Origin: Mortierella alpina
Taxonomy: Eukaryota; Mortierellomycota; Mortierellomycetes; Mortierellales; Mortierellaceae
Length of the DNA stretch: 64,000 nucleotides
Direction of reading: 5' to 3'
Assembly: GCA_029449245.1 (NCBI GenBank)
Contig: JANATF010000007.1
Location: forward strand, 2,046,001 to 2,110,000
The notes under the pieces were generated by a model. The model was not told where the DNA came from. It was given only the letters and a program-made list of their open reading frames with translations, and made no database searches. Made by a program: the position numbers and the translations under genes. This document shows, piece after piece, positions 55,003 to 64,000 of this stretch (positions are counted from its first letter, which is position 1; each line of letters opens with the position of its first letter).

Positions 55003-56399
55003 AGTGGTGGTTTCCTCCTTACTCTCTCTCTCTCTCCTTCCCTGACTTTATTGTGATCATGTCAGCAATATAGAAAAAAAGAAGAACCTCTCTCACGTAA
55101 TTAAAATCAGTTCTGCTGTGCATGACTGAAATTCTAATACTTAGTGAGAGCAGCTGCAAGGTCAAGTGCCTCAGGGCATGCTGAGAATGTTTGAGGGGGT
55201 CATAGCGATCTGGATAGGCCGACGTTGCCCACGCAGCGAAGAGGTTGACAGACGAATATATTATTACCTGGCGTGGACACGCACACCGAGAGAGAGAGAG
55301 CGTATGAGTGCGTGAAAGAGAATGAGAGAAATTGCGTGTGCGACTGAACGTGTGTAAAACTGAGGGTGAACGAAATTGAGATGAAAGAAGATAGAGCGGC
55401 CGCACACTCATCACATGAAGGAATGTTGACTTGAGAGGCGTAGAGTCTTCAGGCAAGAACAAGGGCGAAGGGCCTAGGGAAGAATCATAGGCCAGGATCG
55501 GTAGGTTGCAGGGCGGGGGGAGGGCGGGGGGCAACAGTCGAACGCGAAGACTGCAAGATGCGATGCAATTGATGCTCGGACTGGAACGCTTTACCTAGAC
55601 ACGACCTACAAAACAAATACCTGGCTTCGTCGTGCCCTACTAAAGAGGCATGCGGAACGCTGCCTGCTTGCGAAATGACCTCACAATTCAGCCTCGATAA
55701 TGGTTCAGAACGCTAGACAGAGAAACAGAGAATGAGGTCGGCACAAAATCCATGAGAGTGGGGCGAATTGCATACCTCGAGCTGCACACTTCCTTCCCCC
55801 ATGGGCGTCCAATATATGCAATGCAAATTGTAGAAGACTTCGATGCACAGAAGATATATTGATATAGGGTCTACTTATGTGTTTTGTATTCCGCTTCACG
55901 GTGACTCTTGCTCAACGCCTTGGCCAGGCGTAAGGGTAGAAAGAATAGACCACGGGATTTTATGTGTCTTGAACCATCATTCTGCACGCGTCCTAACCCT
56001 GACGTCGATCTAAAAATACGGCGCCGACAGCCTTTAATCTTTAGTATGTTAATGAATGCGTTTGTCAGTACGATGGCGTGGGGTTTTGGGCCCGCGCCCC
56101 TGCACCTGCTCTCCCTTGCATACATTTTTTGGGCAAAGGTAACTCGCAGAGACTCTCAGGGACACGTACGAAAGCCACACTAAGGACAAACACGACCGTT
56201 GCGCCGCAGGTGCACCCCATCTGTTCGTTCACGGGTCATCTAGAGCAATAGAAATAGAAGGATTGCATAGTTCTATAAGCTATCTACAAAAAACGACTCT
56301 CGGAACTTGGTGGTTATAAAAGACCCCACCTACTTCCCTCCATCTTCTCTTGTTCCTCATTCACATTCCTATCAGTTTCCTCGATCCAGATAACCTACA
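55003..56399. other. 1.4-kb spacer between the two small secreted-protein genes
   Basis: No supported gene. A GA/CT-rich patch is at 55280-55400. The right end carries the TATA box of the next gene. Short ORFs on both strands show no domain. Confidence 0.5.
56315..56320 (+). promoter_or_regulatory. TATA box of the tandem-repeat secreted protein gene
   Basis: TATAAA in the context GGTTATAAAAGACC, 85 bp before the ATG at 56400. A CT-rich leader follows. Confidence 0.7.
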
Positions 56400-57023
56400 A
56401 TGAAGTCCATCGTTTTCGCCCTCACCTTTGCCCTTGCCCTCGTGCAGGTCTCTTCCGCTCAAGAGTCCGTCGACTCCTCAGACGAAGCCCTCTTCACGGC
56501 CTACCCAACCTTCATGCCCTCTGCCTCAGACGAAGCCCTCTTCACAGCCTACCCAACCTTCATGCCCTCTGCCTCAGATGAAGCCCTCTTCACAGCCTAC
56601 CCAACCTTCATGCCCTCTGCCTCAGACGAAGCCCTCTTCACAGCCTACCCAACCTTCATGCCCTCTGCCTCGGGTGCACCTCGCCCTTCTGGATCGAGAG
56701 TGCCTCGTTCGCGTACGGCAGGGCCTGTTAACCCCTCTGGATCGGGAGTGCCTCAATTCACAGGATCAGCGCTGCCTCCCTGCCCTTCTGTATCGGAGAT
56801 GCCTCATCCTACAGGCTCGTGGGCGGAGACTGCTAGCCCCGCCGTCACTTGTGTGAATCCTTCGGCCCCAGCGGAGTCCTCTATCCCTTCCAAGTCGGGC
56901 ATGCCTGTTCAGCCGTCCCACAGTAACAAGTCCCGATCGCGCCCTCACCGCACCACCTTCTCTGTAGATGTCCCCTCCTTCTCGCCTCAGCCGACTGGTG
57001 GCCCGTACCCAACTCGTGCTTAA
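56400..57023 (+). CDS. Secreted protein with four 16-residue repeats
   Basis: Single exon, 207 residues. A signal peptide (MKSIVFALTFALALVQVSSA) is followed by four consecutive copies of SDEALFTAYPTFMPSA (residues 27-90), encoded by 48-bp units that differ only by silent changes. The rest is Ser/Pro/Gly-rich with looser VPxxxGS-type repeats, three Cys, and a basic patch SRSRPHR near residue 185. There is no membrane segment or GPI tail. I recognise no family. The repeats are acidic-aromatic and not separated by Lys-Arg sites, so the known fungal repeat-peptide precursors cut by Kex2 are not a good match. A wall protein, adhesin or secreted peptide source are all possible. A TATA box lies 85 bp upstream. 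Confidence 0.75.
   Translation: MKSIVFALTFALALVQVSSAQESVDSSDEALFTAYPTFMPSASDEALFTAYPTFMPSASDEALFTAYPTFMPSASDEALFTAYPTFMPSASGAPRPSGSRVPRSRTAGPVNPSGSGVPQFTGSALPPCPSVSEMPHPTGSWAETASPAVTCVNPSAPAESSIPSKSGMPVQPSHSNKSRSRPHRTTFSVDVPSFSPQPTGGPYPTRA
56478..56669 (+). repeat. Four 48-bp coding tandem repeats
   Basis: Units 56478-56525, 56526-56573, 56574-56621 and 56622-56669 are nearly identical. Differences such as GAC/GAT and GCG-type third-base changes are silent. This indicates recent expansion or gene conversion with the reading frame kept. Confidence 0.95.
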
Positions 57024-57351
57024 GCGGATGATCTCCCCATTTTTTTTTGGTGTGTAGCAGCCAAATCGAAAGCATGGTTCTTCCGAAAGGGCATATCATA
57101 AAAATAAAAAAAGCGTTCTGTACGTGATGTATTTTTTATAAACGAGATACATACTATGAATAGTATGATGACACACAGACCCCGGGTGTTCCTCCGACAA
57201 CGTGAAGATCTTCCACGAGACCCAAAGACCCTGAAAAGCCCTAAAAGGCACTAAAAAAACAAAAAAAAACAAAAAAGCCCTCCTCCTCACGCAAGAAAAA
57301 TGATCCTTTTCTTTTCTATTTCTATCATTTTGTTGTTCTTTTTTTTGGTGT
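57024..57351. other. Convergent spacer
   Basis: No gene seen. A/T-rich, with A runs near 57242-57276; it should hold the 3' ends of the repeat-protein gene and of the broken kelch gene. Confidence 0.5.
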
Positions 57352-60044
57352 TCAGTACTTGTAGGTTGGTGAGGTCGTCTTGGTTGATCTAGAGTTGGCG
57401 ACTGGGGTGGCCACGATCATTGTCTGCGTCTGTGTGATTCCGGGGATGGTGTTGATGGTCGTGGTCGATTCCCGGCGACCCCAAGGATTATACCCTGTCA
57501 CGGCGGGGATGTTGATGTCGTTGTCGACCAAGCCCACCTTCTCATCTTTTACCAGCCCGCTCTCCAGATTTGCAGATCTCGTAGGGTGGTGGTCCCACGT
57601 TCCGAAATGCGTCTTGTTCAATGCTGGAGCCATCATGTTCGAGGCAGAGACAGGCCCACTGAAGGCGAGATGGTTCGAGAGCTGAGTGGAGTTGCGGCGA
57701 CTAGAACTGAGGCCGCCACCGCCGGTACTACTGTGGCTGCCGCGCCGACGTTGGCTCCGCTTGCGGATCACCATGAGGGCGCCGAACGTGATCACGATTC
57801 ACGAGAGCCAAGATCGCAAGGATGACACCGACAGACTTTGTGCCATTCGACAGCTCATTGTTCCCATCGGCGTGATCGCCTTGGTTACCTGAGCTGGATC
57901 CAGAGGATGACGATCCAGTAGAGGGCTCAAAGGTATTCACCCAGTTTTGAGCTGCCAACGAGTAAACTAGGGTACTCTCCTCAATTGAAGGCAGGTTGTT
58001 GGGGATCGAGGTTGGATTTTGGTAGAAGCCTGTCCTCAATGAAGCGTTTACAGAAAGAAAAAAAACAGCACAGTTAGCAGGTCGAACGAGAGATTTTGCT
58101 GTGGTAAGGCTTGTTTCTGTTCTTACCTCCCCACACAATGAATTGGTTGCCACTGAGAGCGCAGGCAGAGTAGCTTCTCCCACGGACCGAGTCGGAGGTT
58201 GTGGATGTCCAGGCCCATGTGTGGGTGTCGAGGAAGTAGACGGAGTGATCCGAGGTCGAGCTTTCGGTTGACGAATCCGCCGAATACGGCAACGATTGAG
58301 CCATCATCATCTTTTTTAGCGAGCAGTGACAGGCAGAGCGATGCGGATCCGAAGAGAGAAATGTGATTAAAGTGTCGAGGGGACAATGCGGTATCGATGG
58401 AAGGTATAAGCATCCATGAGCGAGCAGGAGTGGTGACAAGAGTGGATGGGACAAAGAGACAAGAGAAGAAGGTGATTTGGGAATAGAATACAAGGATGCG
58501 AGGGAGGAGGTGGTTAGTACAGCTCCATGATAATGAACGATGCGAAATAAAATGGCCTGAGATGGCGGCAATACAGTGAGCAGTGCACAAGCTGGGAAAG
58601 TAGCCTGTAGTGGGCTGTTAGAGCGTTGTTTTGGATGATGTGTGATGGACAGGGATATCGTCATGTGGAGCAGAACGGCAGGGTGGAAGGAGACGTGGTG
58701 TTCAATTGGTTAGAAAATGCGTTTTGAGCACTCGCGATAGATCCTTTTGCAAAGACAGAAGAGGTGTGTGTGTGTGTGTGGTAGATCCGAGGAAGGTTGG
58801 CAGAGAGGGAGACAGAACCGAAGACCAAAGAAATAAAGAGCACGTCGACTACGAGCGACGTGACATCTGCTCCTTGACGTGGCTCTTTCGTTTCTCGTGC
58901 ACGGACTTTTGTGTCACTTTCGCGAGTCAGATTAGATCTGGGTTGCTGTCTTGCAAACGCATCTTGGTCACCATGCATTCTTATGTGGATTTGAACACTA
59001 TGCAGTATATGGATGGAACTGACGCGCGAGGCTGATAGCTATGCTTCTTGTGAAGCTGACAGCTGGATCTAGCCGTACACACTGCGACTCCCTTTCACTA
59101 GGACACATGGTCTCATCGCCCTCATATTCTCATAGTCATTGACCAGCGCCCTATTCATCACACATATCGATACAACATACCTGTTCAGTCCATGTGCTAC
59201 CGCTGTGAGTAGAGTCAGTGTTAGGGCCAGAGGCATTTGGGTCGTTGGAGTTGGAGTTGGAGTTGCTGTTGCTATTGCTATTGCTATTGCTAGCATATCG
59301 CCCGATGTTGTCAGTGTCGGAGTTGCTCGAGGACGAGGCCATGTAAGGGCCTGAGTTCGAGGATTGGGACTGACTAGTCTCTGGGGTGAAAAGGTACACA
59401 GAGTTGCCTTCCAGATTGTCGTTCATGCCGCCAACGATCATCATGGATCTTCGGTGAGGCAGCCATGCAGCAGCGCCTCCCTGAAGATTTTGAGGACCCG
59501 GCGATGGCACGATCGTTTCGGACACCACGCTCGACTTGAGGTTGTAGATGTCCATGACGTTGGACCGGCCAGTGCCAGCCTGACCAGCATCTCATCCCAT
59601 GAAGTAGATCTGCCCACCAGGGGAGGGGTCAGAGGCGATGGTCATGTCGCGCCGCGTTGGCTCTGCTATCATGGTCGACCCTGTGCCAATCCATGACCCC
59701 GTGCTGGTCGAGAAGATGTTGATGAAATTGGCAGTTGTGTAAGGGGAGCCAACTTCCCGGCCAAAGGTGACAAACGAGTTCATGTCGGCCGAGAAGCCGC
59801 CAGAGTGGTATGCTTTGATAGGGCCGGCAGGTAGGGTGTTCCATACAGGACTCACGGTCTGCCACCTTCGGGACAGGTCGAGTGCATAGAACTGATTGAT
59901 GAGATTTCCACCTCCTAGATCGCCTCCTTGGACGTAGAGGCGGTCATGGAAAGAGACATAGGCGGCTCCCCCCACAGGGTGTGGTTGAGCGCTAATAGAC
60001 GAAATAAACCCGAGGGGGATGCAGAGGAGTGCGATGTAGAGCAT
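57352..60044 (-). pseudogene. Broken kelch-repeat membrane protein paralogue
   Basis: Clear paralogue of the kelch gene at 49283-51370: signal peptide, VSPVWNTLPAGPIKAYHSGG, VAVFGG and WGGFY-type blades, a membrane segment and a basic juxtamembrane RKRSQRRRG. Three lesions break it. A TGA at 59592-59594 replaces the second Gly of a kelch GG pair (after YFMG). A one-base-type shift lies near 58255-58278, between VAVFGG and the segment SDHSVYFLDTHTWAWTS. Another shift near 57795-57812 splits the membrane segment between ILAILALV and VITFGALMVI. Visible exon ends are a GTATGT donor at 59180 and an intron 58030-58126 not present in the intact copy. I did not find the equivalent of the paralogue's 52-nt exon. 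Sequencing error is possible, but three lesions in one gene and none elsewhere in the window favours decay. Confidence 0.62.
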
Positions 60045-61048
60045 GTTTCCACGAAAGTGTAAGGTGAGATGAGGTGTATAAGGTTGTGGTGGCTATCGGA
60101 GACAAGATTACGGAAGGGGATCCACAAACAAGAAACAAGAGTTTGTGGATGGGAAAACCGATCCAGAACAGGATGGACGCGACAGTTGTAGCGAAAGTGC
60201 GAAAGGTGCAGGAAGGCAGAGGCGGATATGATGGAGAGAGAAGGCGGTTGAAGCGGCAAAGATTGCTGGCATTCAGCAGGATTTATACAAGTTTGGGACA
60301 TTTTGCGCATGCGTCGCACATGCTGCCGGCACTTGCTCCGCATAGAGTGGCCGAGAAGCCGAAAGGGCGTGCATGCACTAGTAGGTTGATGTACAGAGAA
60401 AATGACCGACGACTCTGAAAGGAGAATACTAGAGAGCGCGAGCGCGTAAGAGAGAAAGAGTGTGAGAACAATAGCGATGCCAATACGCGGTTCCTCGCAA
60501 GATAGATTTGGCAGACATTTGAAGGCGTCTCCTCGAACCGAGGGGTGAAGGGGTTCTTGAGCACACTCGCCTATGGCACTGCTTCCGTCGAAAGGGGCTC
60601 GGATCCAAATAAAGAAAGTGATGCGTGTTGTTCAAACCAGTGGGCAAGGGAGGGTGCCATATAGGGATGCAATGCGCACGTTGGTAAACAAGAAAAAAGA
60701 GGAGGGGGCAAAGAGTGCATTGGCTGCATGGGATCTCCTACAGTGTACTGAAAATCATGTCACTGCCCAATACGAAGCCTACCAGTGTCAATCAAAGGAG
60801 CACCGGCATTGGGTGCTACGGCCTGTAACCTTATGATTCGCCAGTCAATGGATGAGGGTCTCCCCTCGACACCCTGACTTAATCAAGCTGCACTCTTTAT
60901 GCCCCTTGCAGCCTGAATCGAACAACAGCTCTTTACAACCACATTCCAGTCTTCCTTGTTGGCCTAGATCTTACCTGCACGATTCAGGGAAGCGTGCTAT
61001 TCTTTCGCAATCGATATGTCGCCGAACTTTAATGAGATCGTGCACGTT
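60045..61048. other. 1-kb spacer left of the aspartic protease gene
   Basis: No supported gene. The left part would be the old promoter and leader of the broken kelch gene. Small ORFs such as the one at 60573-60836 have no domain. Confidence 0.5.
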
Positions 61049-64000
61049 CTAATAGAATCCCGTCGAGGCCAGAGCAGCAATGGCGGTCGCCATGCAAGTA
61101 TACAGGACAGACTGAAACTATGCAGGTTACACGACACACAAACAGGCTTAGTCTCGACCGTTTACATATATGCATTTCTGCCGCATATTAAACTTACCCC
61201 AAAAATCGACGGTGCTGAGGATGACTGTCCGCCCCTCGAATCATCGCCTCCGCCTTGAGTTCCATTGGATTCATTGCCTTGTCCATGGGGAACGTTGGAC
61301 AGGTTGGGCAGCAGCGTCACATTCGCTAGAGAGTTGTAGATGTTGGACGGTTGCGCAAACCCCACGGCTAGACTGCGATAGTCGAAAACGCTGTACACAT
61401 TCTTTAGGAACGATGCTCCCAGAATCCACTCCTGTTGCGAGAGAGAGAGAAAGATGTAGAAAATAAATTCGACCTTTCAGGTTAGACACAGCGCCTCACA
61501 AAGAAACGTTGCCATCTCATTCGACGCGAGCTGCGATCTTCGCCTTACGGTATCAGCATATGCAGAGGCTTCCACTGCACTCTTGCAGTATTCTGCGTAT
61601 CCCGGGATCCTAAACAGTACGACCTGCTCTTCCGACGGGACCCTGAATTGTTGGCCGCCGATGGTAAAGTTTAGATCGCCCATGCTTGTATTGCACGGTA
61701 AGATCCAGCCCACTTGTGGCACCTACTCAATTGAACACGCGCATAGAAACGGAGCACCCTTATCATTAATACTAGCGAGCGGTGTCATCGCACCTACTAT
61801 CAGCATCCTGTGTCCAACCAGAAACGAACCTCTAGAGCGCCTGGTATAAGTCCGTGATAATAAGAAGCAACCTTTGCGGGAACGATAATGAGCGACGTTC
61901 CTATCGCAAAAAACAAAAAATCGAGTCGCAGGGTTAGTGCGTGTACACATAAGGTGCATAAACCATTCCAATGCCATCAGATCAGTGTAGATGTAGTACC
62001 TGAATCAATGAGCGCATCTCCTGACAGGTCGAGGTTCTTTCCTGCAAGCGAGACGGCATCGAACCGAATCTTCCACGCATTCTTGTCGGTGACAGGTGCC
62101 CATGTAAAGTTGCCGACATACTTTGTCGTATCGACGCCGCCAAAGATAACTGCCCCTCCAGAGCCTTCGTTGGCTCCACCCATCCGCTGCCTTCCCAGCC
62201 AGATGGATACGATGGGCTGAACAATCATCTTTCGGGCCAGCATGGTCTCCACAACGGTGATGAATCCTACAGTTTCGGATCGGACGCAAATCAGAAACGG
62301 TACCTGCATACAGTACGGAGCGAGCCGAAACATCTGGTGTTCTCAAAGGGTAGTACGCCCTTACCTTTAACATTGGCGACGCGCCCAAAGCCGAGACCGA
62401 CAACACCCTCGACGCCCTTCTTTGCGATCGTAGAGTCGTCCACAGTGGCCATACCAAACGACTGGTTCGCTATACTGTTGCCGGAAATCAACATGCGATC
62501 CTATTCGAAAAAAGAGGAAGAGTGCAATATTAGGTCATTGCCTTCAATCTCAAAGAGGGTTCGGGTCCGGGTGGGAGTTACAGTGAGGATGTTGTCTAAT
62601 TACCACTCCAGTTGTTCCACTGATATGGGACCCGTCGCCATATTTGACATCAAGGGGTTTGGCCTCCACGTGGTAGGTGCTACAGTGAAGGGTGTGACAA
62701 GAGGGGTACATTAGTCAGCAACCAGAAGCCATGCAATGGTTTCTGGAAGTCCTGACATAAAAGAGTCGAGCTCAACTTACGAAGAGGCAGTGTGGTTGAA
62801 TCGCATCAGCGTCAGACACACAGGAGTAGTACAGGCTTGAGAGGGGACCCACATATCACTACTGCCTGAATCAAAGACCATCGTGAAGTTCTGGGCTGGT
62901 GTACCAAACGCGATCGTTCCTGTTTGACGCATAGACAATAAGGAAGAAGTATTTAGGGAAAATTTAAGGGATCAAAGCAACGGCCGTAGACAGAAAACAC
63001 ATGTAGGCGTCTACGGACGCGTCGAGAGGACACGAAATATTAGCAAACAGGGAGACATACCTATATACTGTTAGTATCAGTAAAATGGTCCATTACAGAG
63101 GATAGGCCACGCAGACGCGTGTGTGCCATTGAGGAGAGGTACAGAGGGGCAGATTAAGACGAGGAGATGAGACGAGACGGAGGAGGGAGAGGCAAACATT
63201 AGCTGCTGAGCAATAGATAAAAATATCCCAAAAGTACCTCCAGCACATGCCATGACAGCTGCTAGGGGCAGGAAAGTAGAGAGCACGAATCTCGTCTGAC
63301 AATGACATATTGCAAGGTGCGTACGAGCGGCAGGCTCTCTCTCTCTTTCCTTCAGGCAGCGAAATGGGACTGAGGGGAATACATTACCACCGTGTCGGCA
63401 TTGAGGTCTTGCAGGGGAACGCTGATGATGTTGGGCGTAGCACCGTTGCCTGTGGTTGAGTTATTGCCGTGGTTGACTTTGGCTTTGGATGTGAACGACA
63501 TCAGCCCGCCCCCGATGCCCATGGCTGGGGAAACTGGGGGCGGCGAGGTCGGATCCCGGCTGCCAGACGCTGGCAGATAGAGTGTGGCACCCTCTGGGGG
63601 TTGATAAAGACGGGAGCGCCGCATAAGAGGCTCCGCTTCTTTTGCTGTCGTCTCGCGCAAGGGCTCTGCCGAGACAGGGCTAAGACCAAAAAAGTGGACG
63701 TCCGTCGACAATATGGCGGACGAGACCAGAAATAGAATACACAGATGGAGGTTCCTCCATCGGGATGGGGACGGCCGAGGGGTACATGGGCTGTCAGAGA
63801 TGCGCCCCGTGGCTGTTGTCCAGCTAGTGCTGGCGGAAAGAGCTCCCTGGCGTGTTGGGGTATGATTCAGAGTACGGGCTCGTCGTGCTGAACAATGGGC
63901 AGTCGAGAGGACTCTGCAAGGGTATGAAGCACAGTGCGCCTGTGGTGTTGGTGCTGAGGTGGGTGCTCGGTCCCTAAGCTGACGTCCAGGTCGAGTGCCT
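61049..64000 (-). CDS. GPI-type secreted aspartic protease (pepsin family), 5' end uncertain
   Basis: Ten exons: 63388 to at least 63720, 63061-63067 (7 nt), 62781-62919, 62604-62679, 62365-62500, 62000-62266, 61830-61900, 61549-61722, 61198-61431 and 61049-61117; all phases fit. Active sites are [14 protein letters not shown] and, across an intron, [13 protein letters not shown]; both use DSG. The flap region [12 protein letters not shown] and the closing [17 protein letters not shown] are standard. The C-terminus is Ser/Gly/Asn-rich, then a hydrophobic tail of about 20 residues in its own exon ([18 protein letters not shown]), typical of GPI attachment as in yapsins. The N-terminal exon has a signal-like segment ([15 protein letters not shown]) and a propeptide. 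I see no in-frame ATG before that segment up to the window edge, so the start is outside the window or in an unseen exon. Confidence 0.83.
63061..63067 (-). other. 7-nt microexon of the aspartic protease gene
   Basis: TATATAG lies between acceptor ACTAACAG and donor GTATGT. It completes [17 protein letters not shown], the conserved first strand of the pepsin fold. Without it exons 1 and 3 do not share a frame. Confidence 0.65.

Noticed and set aside
56478-56669. 48-bp repeats considered as a CRISPR-like array
   Set aside because: The units are directly adjacent without spacers and keep a coding frame with silent changes; the genome is eukaryotic.
56428-56856. 142-codon repeat ORF in the second frame
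   Set aside because: The alternative frame lacks a signal peptide, while the other frame starts with one right after the promoter.
58123-58664. 155- and 196-codon minus ORFs taken as a separate gene
   Set aside because: Their C-terminal parts are the two frames of the broken kelch exon; their N-terminal parts are intron and spacer.

Overview
The window is fungal nuclear DNA. Genes carry many GT-AG introns, mostly 80-130 bp, often with a CTAAC-like branch site near the 3' end. Several proteins have long Gln, Ser, His or Asp runs, and gene upstream regions are rich in CT/GA tracts. Complete housekeeping genes (KRI1, cytosolic Asp-tRNA synthetase, riboflavin kinase, cystathionine gamma-synthase, a UBAC2/Dsc2-type rhomboid) point to an early-diverging filamentous fungus. 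A Mortierella-like genome is my best guess, but that is inference from style and not from a search. I read 19 intact or window-edge protein genes, one apparent pseudogene and one tRNA; most needed hand-joining of exons across introns.

Layout: (1) 0.8-5.3 kb, a syntaxin-like Qa-SNARE converging on a YAP/AP-1-type bZIP factor with a polyglutamine tail. (2) 5.3-8.7 kb, gene-poor, ending at tRNA-Glu(UUC) with a pair of identical TCACGTGA-containing 12-mers upstream. (3) 9.1-16 kb, a secreted metallophosphoesterase with eight exons including a 7-nt microexon, a small CxxC-type protein hidden by an intron, and a large disordered protein. (4) 16-30 kb, a 2.3-kb divergent upstream region, a protein with a possible N-terminal DNA-binding fold and a 1.08-kb intron, a polyQ/coiled-coil protein formed by joining two overlapping ORFs, and KRI1. 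(5) 30-49 kb, a TRP/Flc-like membrane protein, a RhoGAP, Asp-tRNA synthetase, a UBAC2-like rhomboid, cystathionine gamma-synthase and riboflavin kinase. (6) 49-64 kb, a stretch whose products all enter the secretory pathway: a kelch membrane protein, a LysM protein with a Lys/Pro/His tail, a secreted protein with four near-identical 16-residue repeats, a broken kelch paralogue, and a GPI-type aspartic protease containing a second 7-nt microexon.

No operon-like logic is expected or seen. The notable structure is the secreted/cell-surface cluster at the right end, the two 7-nt microexons, the broken kelch copy, and palindromes in two divergent promoter regions. No virus-derived gene, transposase or CRISPR array was recognised.
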